From Pascua guehoae (taxonomy: Eukaryota; Basidiomycota; Tremellomycetes; Trichosporonales; Trichosporonaceae): DNA of 64,000 nucleotides. How positions within the stretch are numbered: the first letter of the stretch is position 1; every line of letters begins with the position of its first letter. The translations under genes were made by a program, and so were the position numbers. The notes below the pieces were generated by a model. The model was not told where the DNA came from. It worked only from the letters and a program-made list of their open reading frames with translations, and ran no database searches. The stretch lies in assembly GCA_001600415.1 (NCBI GenBank), contig BCJX01000002.1, positions 3,365,165-3,429,164 on the forward strand, read 5' to 3'. Of the stretch, positions 35,478 through 45,546 are shown piece after piece.

Positions 35478-36409
35478 TCATCCTCAAAGAGAGCCGTCTG
35501 TTGCCGGTGGGTCATGGTTGATTGTCGTGATCGGTTACCATCCAGACGGCCGTCATGCCGCGGAACGGAAAATACCCAACAGCAACGACCATTCGGGAGC
35601 ACCGATTTGACCGCGAGCCCCACACGGAACACACAATGTTCCACAACAATCTCAAAGGTGTCTCGGTATCTCAAAGCGCCATCTCAAAGCGGTGGCACTT
35701 GGTCGCTAACCAGGCACACTGCACTTGTCCGTCCTGAACCCGCCATCCAACTGGAGTCAAGTGGCATACGTGGTGCCACACCATGTGGGGTTACTAACTT
35801 CACGTTTGTTCCAGCACCTTTTGTCTGGGAACCACTCTATTACAGGATCTTTGTTGGAAATTAATTAGATACGGTACGTCAGGCCTCAGCACATGGCCCA
35901 GGCCCATTGCCAGCAGTCTCACTCACATGACCGGGCCTCCCCCAATCCTAAGCGGTGAGCATGTGGTGCCATTCATACCCCTGCTTGATGGCGGGCATTG
36001 ACATCAACTGCAGAAGAGGGCAGAAGACTGCAGCAGGAATGCATCAGGATGCGCTGGGAGCAGTATGACGCGGTGCCGTCGGAGAAATGTGATTGGCCGC
36101 GGTTTTTCATAAGCTTCCATGGTGGTTTGAGATTGAGAGTGTGGTTTGAGATTACAGAATTCCGGTACGCGGGCCCTGACCCCAGAGAATCCGGTCTGGT
36201 ATTCCCAGTGGATCTTTCATGTTCTTTGATTCCATACACTGCTGCGTGGCATCATGCATCAAAGTGGCTGTCGAGTTGGGGAAGCGGGGACGTGTGGCAG
36301 TGTCTGCACGGGTACGTAGACTTGGGCTGGACTAGAGTCACAACATTTAAGAACAATCTGGCCGGCAAGCGAGCCAACCCCGTCACCCCTTTCCGTCACC
36401 ACAACAAAC
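35226..36409. promoter_or_regulatory. Divergent promoter region GMC oxidoreductase / catalase
   Basis: 1.2 kb between divergent starts, with a (CT)n microsatellite at 35441-35479. No stress-element consensus could be assigned with confidence and no coding signal is seen. Confidence 0.4.
35441..35479. repeat. (CT)n microsatellite
   Basis: Near-perfect CT dinucleotide run of about 19 units with one CC interruption. Confidence 0.98.
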
Positions 36410-38244
36410 ATGTCGTCCACCGTCCCCACATACACGCTCGCAGAGGGCTGCCCTATGGGCAGCGCGTCGACCGCCCAGCGTTTCGGCGACGACACGCCCG
36501 TCAAGGGCCTGATGCTTTTGCAGGACACGCAGCTCATTGAGACACTGGCGCATTTCAGCCGCGAGCGCATCCCCGAACGCATGGTCCACGCCAGTGCCGT
36601 TGGCGCGTGGGGGGTCTTTGAGGCCACCCACGACAACTCGGACATTACCGACGCCGCCTTTCTCCAAAAGGGAGCAAAGTCGGAAGTGCTCTGGCGTCTC
36701 TCCATGACGGGCCCGCGTGCTGGCCATTCTGAGACTTGCCGCGACGTCCGCGGCTGGGCCATGAAGATTAAGACGACAGAAGGCAACCAGGACTTTGTCT
36801 TCAACGATATTGCAAGTGGTAGAATGGCGAGTGTATACTGACCTCGTCAGCCCGTCTTCTTCATCCGCGACCCCATCAAGTTTCCCAGTCTCAACCGCAG
36901 TGAGTTATACCAGGCTACTCGTCGCCCATGGCTGCAGCGTCTCACGCCTACAGGCCACCAGAACCACCCCAGGACCAACCACCCGGACCCCAACATGGTG
37001 CGTTGTACTTGTTCCCCTATGAGGCAAGCTAACCCAATACAGTTCTGGGAGTATGTATATTGTTGTGGCACAAGGCATCAAACCTAACCCACACCCAGCT
37101 TCCACTGCAACAACCAGGAGGGCATCCACGCGCTCATGATTCTCTTCTCAAACCGCGGCATTCCCGCAAACGTTCGCCAGGTCAACGGCTACAGTGGCCA
37201 CACGTACAAGTTTACCAAAGCCGACGGTACTTTTGTCTACGCAAAGATCCATTTCCGTTCCGACGAAGGTGCCAAGGGCATGAAACTCGACGAGGCGACA
37301 AAGCTCATGGGAACGGACCCGGCCCACTATACCTGCGACATGTACGAGCACATCGAGGCCGGCAAGTTCCCGACGTGGACCATGTCGGCGCAGATCATGA
37401 CCGAGGAACAGGCTGAAAACTACCGCTGTGAGTGCACATACAGTTAACCGTGTCGAAACTGACCACCAGGGAACATCTTTGACATGACTCGGGTGAGTCG
37501 ACTATCGCTGCAGTCATAGCTAACGTCACAGGTCTGGCCTCACGCAGACTTTCCCCTCCGGCCCATGGGCAAGCTCACGCTCAACCGCAACGTATGTCCA
37601 AATACTGGTGACACTCTAACGCGTAGCCTGAAAACTACTTTTCAGACATTGAGCAGGCCGCCTTTTCGCCCTCGACAATGGTCCCCGGTCTCGCACCCAC
37701 GCTCGACCCTGGTGAGTACATAATCCATTTATTTCCATAAGCCTTTTGTTGACACTCGCAAGTCTTCCAGGCACGCATGTTTGCCTACCCGGACGCGTCG
37801 CGCTACCGCCTCGGCGCAAACTACCAGCAGCTGCCGTGCAACAAGGCAAACTCGCCCGTCTACTCGCCGTACCAGCGTGACGGCGCCATGCGCTACATGA
37901 CAAACTACGGCGGCGACCCGAGCTACGTGGGCTCGCAGCTGAAAAAGGTCAATTTCCAGGGCCCGCTCGGCACAAACGGCTACTCGACGGGCCGCTGGAA
38001 CAAGACGCTCGCCGGCGTCGTCGCCGCGTACGAGTCAGAGGTCACTGACGAGGACTTTGTCCAGGCCCGCGCCATGTGGGGGGTCCTCCTCAAGGCGGGC
38101 GAGCATGACGACTTTATTACCAACGTTGTCGCATCGCTCGGCGGCGCCATGCCCGTCCTCCAGGCAAAGGCTGTCAAGATGTTTGCCCGCGTCGACAAGG
38201 ACCTGGGCGCGGATATCGAGAAGGCGTTGAAGTCCACCAAGTAG
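36410..38244 (+). CDS. Catalase (small-subunit, monofunctional haem type)
   Basis: Nine exons (36410-36811, 36851-36899, 36954-36997, 37043-37050, 37099-37427, 37470-37492, 37532-37591, 37627-37711, 37763-38244), 493 aa. The distal site reads RIPERMVHASAVGAWGVFEATHD, keeping the catalytic His; the catalytic Asn lies in VFNDIPVFFIRDP; the proximal haem-ligand motif RMFAYPDASRYRLGANY keeps the Tyr. It dismutates H2O2. HAS-A replaces the usual HAK-G after the His, and GAWGVFE the usual GAFGYFE, so the distal pocket is somewhat divergent. No presequence and no C-terminal SKL (ends KSTK), so cytosolic is most likely. Intron 1 is a 39-nt GC-AG intron; exon 4 is only 8 nt; intron 7 is 35 nt. Confidence 0.95.
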
Positions 38245-40147
38245 GCGCGAGCCGGCGGGGCAAAGAGTACATGAAACCCAAGTTTAAAGTAGCAATGATT
38301 ATGCATAAGGATGTAAGCCAAGTTCCGCGGCGAGACGCACAATGGCACCCAATGGTGCACATCGACACAATGTTCCTGGTGCTGTTCCTGTTGCCGATGC
38401 TTGTAGCCATTGCCACGCCCTTGCCGCACAGCAGCCGCCACAGCCGCAACCGCTAGCCGCCACAGCCCACGCGCCTCGAAAGCCTGCCACTCTCGTCATG
38501 GCCGAGTCGCATATGTCCAAGTCCCCAATGCGGCGGATCATAGTCAGCCCGGAGCAAACTAAATCAGTTGGACAATGTCTCTGGCAACGTGACTCGGCGG
38601 AGAGGCACGTCCCCTTGCCCGAGAACTGGGAGAGCATCTGTACACCTTGCCGCTGATAGTCCATCCTCGGCGCCGCATGCGTTTGAACGCATTGCACGTG
38701 ACGCAATTGGATGGGTGACTTGCTGACGCCCAAGAAGCGCATACTCTGGCTGGGGTCGTCCATGGTGGTCGCACCAGAATGGCGGTAACAATAGCAGCCT
38801 CCATGGCGCCCAGAATGGCGCCCAGGGAATCTCCACAGTGCTCGTCCGAGGCGAGTGCAACCCAGCCGCAGCATAGTACCGGCGTACCGGCATACGTACC
38901 GTATGCGTCCGTAGAGGTGAACGGTGGGGTGGACGATGGCGAAGGCGGAGACAACGACCACAGCGGCACAGACACAATGATGATTGTGGCGGCAAGGACG
39001 AGAGCGACGACATTGGCTGCACCGACGGCATTGACTGCAACGACGACATTGGCGATGACGACAGCGCAAGAGAATTGATTACACCCAGAAGAGTACGCAG
39101 AGTCCCCTGAAAGTGGGGGGTGCTCCTTGACTGTGGGCTTTGCCATGAGGACACCAGTGCGAACACAAACGAGCCAGTGTGCACTTCCGGCATGGCCAAC
39201 CGGTCACTAGTACTGGCGCGAGACGACAAGTGAGACCTTGATCGGGCCTTGATCTGAAACCAACTCAATTGGGCAGCTAACAACGTGATCATGGTTTAAA
39301 CGAGGAGGTGGGTATACCTGTGAAATGATAAGCTTGATAAGGGGGTGTGTGCGGTGCGTTCGGTGCTGGACAAACTAGACCTGCCGTCGTGCCGTCGGCA
39401 AGAGCGGGGTCCGTGCCGAGGTCCGAGGCGAATCCCATTTCAGGCAGTATTATTCTTCAACCAGAAGCATTAGTGAACAGGGGTGGGTGCAGTGGCTCGA
39501 GTGCGGTGCTCGAGTCGGGCCTGCCTGGGGTGTGAGAGGCAAGCACTGCCGATGCATACCGATATGCCGATCGAGCGAGGCAGAGGGGAGGCAGGCACGA
39601 CACACGTTGGACTGTTGAGCCCGTGCCTGGATTGCCAAGCGTCCGTCCAGGCTCTCAAGCCCCATCGCCACGTGGCATTTCCCTGAATCGATTTCACCAT
39701 ACGTGCTAGTCTTGGAGTCTAGCACGTTTGTTGATTGTTGCGGGTACATGCAGGTGTTGCGGGTGCTGCGCGTGGCACGGCCGGGGATACTGATGAATGC
39801 CAAGCACTTGGCAGGACACCAAACGTTGTGGAAATCAACACACGTTTGTCCCAACGCGCGAATGAATGCGCTCGACGAGAAAAATGCGACCCAAACTCGC
39901 GCACATCGTTTTGCACCCCACTGTACGACGCATACGGAAAGGTCCATCCGTGGTCATGCAAGAATCGGTACGGGTGGCCGGTGACCGCCCGAGTGGGCTC
40001 GCCAGCTCGCCAGAGTGGTCGTGTGAGCAGCTCTAAAGGCTGCCTGCTACCAAGTTTGTCCACCATCTCTCCCACCCCTCCCCCCCTCGGCTGTCGTCTG
40101 AGCAAAGACAGAAACAACAAGACTCGCTCACCGACGCGCTCGCCAAC
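38245..40147. promoter_or_regulatory. 1.9-kb intergenic region upstream of PHO89
   Basis: Between tandem genes. Carries E-box-like Pho4 candidate sites in its last 500 bp (separate entry) and an earlier CACGTG at 38695-38700. Open frames on the minus strand at 38299-39292 are Cys/Arg/His-rich and look like chance. A GACGACATTGGC-like direct repeat sits at 39008-39062. Confidence 0.4.
39669..39846. promoter_or_regulatory. Candidate Pho4-type sites upstream of PHO89
   Basis: A palindromic GCCACGTGGC at 39667-39676 and two CACGTT sites at 39723-39728 and 39841-39846 lie 300-480 bp upstream of the start codon. CACGTG/CACGTT are the high- and low-affinity Pho4 sequences in yeasts. The functional link is inference; CACGTG also occurs elsewhere in this window. 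Confidence 0.4.
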
Positions 40148-42135
40148 ATGCCTACTCTCCACCAGTACGACTACATTTTCGCCATTGGCCTGATCTTTGC
40201 CGCCCTCGACGCGTACAACATTGGTGCCAATGATGGTGAGTTGGGAGGCAGCGAGCAAAGGCCGTCACACGACCACCTCACGCGACCACGAACACTAGTG
40301 TGATCATGGTCCCACGAACGTGCGAGGCCAAGCCCAGCCGACTCTCTTTCATGTCGTGTGACACCTGCTGACCCCGCGCAGTCGCCAACTCGTTTGCCAC
40401 CTCGGTGGCGGCGCGCTCGCTCACCATGCGCCAGGCGTGCTGCCTGGCGGCCATTTGCGAGTTCCTAGGTGCCGTTCTCGTCGGCGCCAAGGTGACGGGC
40501 ACGATCAAGAATGGAATCATCTCCCTGACCTCGTTCAAGGGCAACTATGGCATTGAAATGCTCGCCTTTACCTGCGCCCTCGTCGCGTCGGCCACCTGGC
40601 TCATGATCGCCACCAAAAACTCGTGGCCCGTCTCGTCGACCTACTCGCTCGTCTCGGCCCTCGTCGGCGTCGGTATGGCGGTGGCTGGCCCGAACGGTGT
40701 GCAATGGGGCTGGAACGGCGTGAGTAGAATCCGGACTCTAAACCAAGACTTGCAACTAACCCCCGCAGGGCAAGGGTCTCGCGACCATCTTTGCTGGCTT
40801 TGGTATCGCCCCCGCCGTCTCGGCCGGCTTTGCATCCGTCATCTACCTGATCACAAAGTATGCGGTTTTGGAACGCAAGGACGTGAGTAGTGTGGCGCAG
40901 TACCTACACACCTCGGTACACCGCTAACGCGCCAGAGCGTCCGCAAGGCCATGTACCTCTCGCCCATGTACTTTTTCACAGTCATTGCGGTCCTCACCAT
41001 GTCGATTGTCTACAAGGGCTCGCCGGGTCTCAAGCTCGACAAGCTGAGCAGCACGACCCAGGCCATTGCCATTGTCCTCACCGCCTTTGTCGTCGCCGTC
41101 CTCGCCATTGTCTTTTGGCTTCCCTACGTGTACGCCAAGGTCATCAAGAAGGACTGGACTCTGCGCTGGTGGCACATGGCCCTTGGCCCCAAGCTCTGGC
41201 GCCGCCCTGTCCCCGAGATGCCCGCCGACGCTACGCCCGTGGCCGTTGCCGACTACCGTGTGTACGGCCGTGACGAGCAGCAGCCCACCGCCGCCGACGC
41301 TGCTGCCGCCACCACCCCTGCCGGAGACGACGTGACCGCCGACGCCGCCAACGAAAAGGTCAAGGACATTGAGGCGGGCATTCCCCACCCGGCCCCGCCC
41401 GCCCCGCGTGCCACTGTGCCCCTTGCCGACGTTGACAACAAGGATGAGATTGTCGGCGCGTGGATTCTGCCCCGCAACCTCCTCATCCTCGTCAAGCGCA
41501 TCCCCAAGATCCTCACCCACGGCTCGAGCATCGACATCAACGCGCACCAGATGAGGGACGAGGCGCAGGCCGCCCGCCTCCGCGAAATCCACGAGAATGC
41601 CCACCAGTACGACAACGACACCGAGCACCTCTACACCTACCTCCAGGTCCTGACTGCGTGTGTCAACTCGTTTGCCCACGGTGCCAACGACGTCTCCAAC
41701 GCCGTCGGCCCCCTCGCCGCCATTTACTTTATCTGGAGCGAGGGACGCCGTCTCGAAAAGGACACGCCCACCCCCACCTGGATTCTCGTCTTTGGTGCAG
41801 CCTGGATTGTCATCGGTCTCGCCACTTATGGCTACAACATTATGGCCGCAATGGGTAACCGCCTCACGCTCCACTCGCCCTCGCGCGGCTTTAGCATGCA
41901 GTTTGGCGCGTCCCTCTGTGTCCTCCTCGCTTCCCAGTACGGCATCCCCGTCTCGTCGACAATGTGCCTCGCCGGCGCCACCGCCGGTGTCGGCATCTGC
42001 TCGGGCGGCGTAAAGGCCGTCAACTGGCGTGCCTTTGGCTGGATCATCCTTGGATGGGTCCTCACCGTCCCCGTCGCAGCCGTCTCGGCAGGCTGCCTCC
42101 TGGGTCTCTTTATCAACGCTCCCCACTGGGACTAG
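40148..42135 (+). CDS. PHO89: PHO89-type sodium/phosphate symporter (PiT family)
   Basis: Four exons (40148-40235, 40382-40719, 40769-40882, 40936-42135), 579 aa. The duplicated PiT signatures are present: GANDVANSFATSVAARS (residues ~27-43, split by intron 1) and HGANDVSNAVGPLAA near residue 430. About ten to twelve hydrophobic segments flank a long polar loop (about residues 255-390), rich in Ala, Asp and Pro, as usual for fungal Pho89. It imports phosphate with sodium at the plasma membrane, normally induced by phosphate starvation; E-box sites upstream fit this. The C-terminus ends FINAPHWD, and the DNA coding for HWD-stop is tandemly duplicated just downstream. Confidence 0.95.
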
Positions 42136-42215
42136 ACGCTACACCACTGGGGCGAGACGATACACCACTGGGACTAGACGCTACACCACACACCACTGGG
42201 ACTAGAAGCTACACG
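42124..42215. repeat. Tandem duplication spanning the PHO89 stop codon
   Basis: The sequence CACTGGGACTAGACGCTACAC, which includes the codons for HWD and the TAG, recurs three more times with small changes (GGGCGAGACGA, GGGACTAGACG, GGGACTAGAAG) in about 90 bp. Confidence 0.9.
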
Positions 42216-42385
42216 GTTTCGTTTAGCATACATTTTCATTTACTGTACATATTACACTTATAGACATCTGCATTGAATACGATACGATACATCTTTGCTG
42301 TTTCGCTCGTCTCCATGTTTCGGTTTCATTCGTAGATAGAACACGGACAGTGCTGCGTGATAATCCCTCACAATGTCGAGGTATA

Positions 42386-42544
42386 CAGTTGCCGTCAGAA
42401 AGGTTGCGCCCGCCCACTGCGTTGCGCCACGCCCACACCATGGGACTTGTACCATGGTTCTCGCAAGGCAGAAGATCCCAGGCTTTGGGTCAAGTATACC
42501 AGAGGCCACTCTGGAGGCAGTCGCAACCTTTCCGACGGCCACTG
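42386..42544. repeat. Imperfect inverted repeat (fold-back)
   Basis: The left arm 42386-42408 (CAGTTGCCGTCAGAAAGGTTG...) matches the reverse complement of the right arm 42522-42544 at about 21 of 23 positions. GTATAC sequences lie at 42381 and 42494. The 113-bp centre includes CCATGG twice, near 42440 and 42453. Confidence 0.6.
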
Positions 42545-42827
42545 TCCTTTGCGCCAATGCTGGCGTGCGTGGCCGTCGACAGAATCCTCAATCTTGAGCC
42601 GCCGGCGCACGCGTGTCGTGTGGTGGTAGGTAGCCCTATGGCGGGAATCGACAGTGGGTCCCCCAGCATTCCGAAGGATGACAATCATCTCATCTCGACG
42701 GCCGCCGTTCCCAACATTTCCGGCAATGCCAGGTGAGACTTACTGACCCGAACGCGACCCCCAAGAACTAGACGTGATGGACTGCAGCCGAGCCGCTTGA
42801 AAAGAGAAACCAGTGGGAAAAAAGACA

Positions 42828-42906
42828 TACACCTAAGGGGGTTTGAACCCCTGTCACCACTTTTCGCCATGGAAGAGTGGCATCCTTACCACTAGACGAT
42901 AGGTGT
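42828..42906 (-). tRNA. tRNA-Gly (anticodon UCC) with 7-nt intron
   Basis: On the minus strand the acceptor ACACCTA pairs perfectly with TAGGTGT, followed by discriminator A. The D arm is GTCTAGTGGTAAGGAT (A/B-box-like). The anticodon stem CCACT/AGTGG encloses CTTCCA, then TGGCGAA, then A. Removing the 7-nt TGGCGAA from the usual position 37/38 leaves a standard loop CTTCCAA with anticodon TCC. The T arm is AGGGG-TTCAAAC-CCCCT. The anticodon sets the isotype; the A1-U72 closing pair is unusual for eukaryotic tRNA-Gly, which normally has G1-C72. Confidence 0.87.
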
Positions 42907-43973
42907 AGACGACTTCTTCACCCAAGACGTACTACAGCGCGGACGGGCAGATCCTTGCCATTGTTCGCATTGTTTGGGCTTGGTGCCTTCTTTGGAGGAC
43001 GGTTGAGCGGAGTGCAGTGGCGGCGTTTGATGGTGGGCCTTGTTCCCACCAGCATCAGAAGGATCTGAAATACAGCCCAGAGGTTGCAAAGACCACTTGT
43101 TAAGTATCAGTGTCTTGACACCCCACAACCGGCCAGGGGCCAGCCAAGGGCACCATACCGGGCCAGTCGTTCTGGGCAAGTAACGGCGGCAGGTCCAAAA
43201 TGAGAACAGTGCAGCTACGTCCAGCCAGTGTGCGTGCACGTGTGCGCGAAGAGTGGGAAATATCGAAATGCGGCACAGCGTGGTGCAAACGTGCTAGCCC
43301 CTGCACTTGCACAGCCCGAACACGTCGCCACATGCCACACGCCACATGCCACACTCACCACTCGCCACAGCCATAGCCCATCTGCCACCAGGCGCCGACG
43401 TGCCTGACGTTTGGCTCACAACCCCACCTCACTCCAAGCCGTAACCGTTTCCAACTACCAATGTCGCGTACTCCATACGGCGGTGGTAGTCGCCCCCACA
43501 GACAACTGGTGGACGTATCGCCTGCTTTGTCTGGTCGCCAAACGCGGTGTTCGCTTGGCCCCTACAGAATGTACTCGAGTCCGGACAAACGACTACAGAA
43601 TCAGTGCAGAACACGCAATGGTGCTCCCAGTGGTGAGAAATAGTCAATTACATTCTGTCCAGGTTGAGAGCATGTCCTGCTGCGAGGCCTTACGCCTCCC
43701 GAACGCGGTTGAATGTGGGAGTTGGTCGAGCACGGATCCGGGTCAAGCGGTGACTGTTGTTAAAAAAGTAACTCGTTGAGTTCAGACCTTCTTGCTTGTG
43801 TTCTGGCGTTTGGCCTGGGCGACACCACACTGGTCTTATCCATCCCCTTATCGTACTTACTCCAATACAAGCAGCATTGCGTTCGCTCGCGCTTCTGCGA
43901 ATACTCATGCTGCCCGTGCGCAAGCATGGGCCGCTCTCAGCAATCGTGCTTGATACCAATACCAATACCGTGT

Positions 43974-43974
<1 letters not shown>

Positions 43975-44015
<41 letters not shown>
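43975..44015. repeat. Homopolymer T run (41 nt)
   Basis: 41 uninterrupted T on the plus strand, equivalent to a poly(A) tract on the minus strand, at the edge of a more AT-rich segment extending right. Confidence 0.98.
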
Positions 44016-44017
<2 letters not shown>

Positions 44018-45546
44018 TACAAAAGAACAGACAAACATGTATTCTTTTTTGTTATCTGATTAGCGGATATATCTGAACATGTGGCAAAATAAGAGCTCCA
44101 AGCAAATACTACACAACAATGTTCGTACCCTTGTCCCCGCTACCTTGTACAGCTGTGACCGAATACGACATGCTGAAATGCCAATCTCAATGTTGTGGGA
44201 CGGACGACAGAATAATAAAACATTGCGATACTTTGTTGTGTCTGTCTCCCTGAAACTCCACAGTGAGTGATGCAACTGGGGCCTGCTGAAGACGGTAGCC
44301 ACAGCTACAGCCACAAAGTTCCGTGAACATAAAGTACTAGCAAAGCCTCGCCCTTCAGTCGACAATTGTATCCTTGTACCACCCAATAGGGAATGTATCC
44401 AAAGAGACACGTTGCAAAAATTCACGAATGCTAGAAGAAAAAAACTTTCCTCGACAAGCCATCCCCCAGGTGAGCAACGCATTGCCCCTTTCCGGAGCTT
44501 TACTCGCCGTCTGGGCTTGGCTGACGTTAGGTCTGTTTCTGTGACCGGCCCGCCTGCATCCCTAGATCTGATGGATGGCACGACCACAGCGGGCACTGGC
44601 GGCTGCACGGGCCAGGGCGGGTGTGGGAACCGTAGCGCTGTCCGAGACGGGTGGTGAGGTGATGGTACCAGTCAGGGCTGTGAGGAGTGACACTGCGCAG
44701 CGTTGCCGTTCGGTGATGGCCCTGGGATCGTGGGGAACGCTCAAAGGGTGGCGCTCGGTTCGTGAATAAGGTCTGGGAAGGGCGTGATTCGGTGATTAAC
44801 AGGGGGACCGAGCTCCGTTCTGGGGTCACGCTGGGCTCGGGCGACGCGACGGCCCGATGCTGGACTTCTGGGGCACGCGCCGGGTGGAGTGAGTTTCGGC
44901 TCGGGACGCCCGACTTGTATGGAAACCGAGACACTGTCAGGTGCGAAGTTGCGCATGGATCCATTTTCGTAAAACGTGCTGCCAACATGTCGCGCGCGCA
45001 TGTCGCGGGTCAATACGACACATCTTTTCCCGGGTCAACTGTGCAAGTGTGATGGGCACTACAGTGCCACACGCAACGGATCCCGACCAGAAGTGTCTTT
45101 CAAATGCCGCTTTTCCGCCGCATCCTGATTTTGACCAAGTTACTCGACAACTTTCTATGAAGAGGCATCAGTTGACTAAAATTCTGGCGGTCCAGGGGGC
45201 AAAACAGGGTGTGTGAAAAGACTTCTGGGAGATATTTGCAGTCTCACCTTGCACCTCATTCAACAACCGAACCACTGTAAGACCTCATGGCTGCGTCCAT
45301 CACCCTCAGCCATTGGCTGGCTTGAGGAAGAATGTCCATACATTCCGTAATGGTATGTGTAAGGAGCGTGAATAGACCCGCGGGAAATGTATGACTTCGT
45401 CTTTTACTATAAAAAATCGCCACCTTGCTCGCCCCCTATGGGATTGAACATCAACCTCTTTCTTCTCCACCCAAAACAGCAACAAGCGACCATGTTTCTG
45501 AAGACAGTCACTGCCTTGGACGCAAACCCCCCTCCATCCTCTAGCT

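Larger units (their letters stand above)
42136..45546. other. 3.4-kb convergent intergenic region PHO89 / MFS transporter
   Basis: Contains the stop-codon repeat, an imperfect inverted repeat (42386-42544), one tRNA gene, a 41-nt T run (43975-44015) and a relatively AT-rich segment (about 44016-44480). No protein-coding gene can be supported; the 182-codon minus frame at 44060-44608 has no domain or codon bias. Confidence 0.4.

Noticed and set aside
40924..42126. 400-codon minus-strand frame antisense to PHO89
   Set aside because: Shadow of strong codon bias in the real gene; no domain. The same explanation applies to 47996-49030 (antisense to the kinase), 23545-24549 (antisense to UTP4) and 5062-6060 (antisense to MCM4).
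44060..44608. 182-codon minus-strand frame next to the poly-T run, considered as a retroelement remnant
   Set aside because: No reverse transcriptase, gag or integrase motif and no codon bias.
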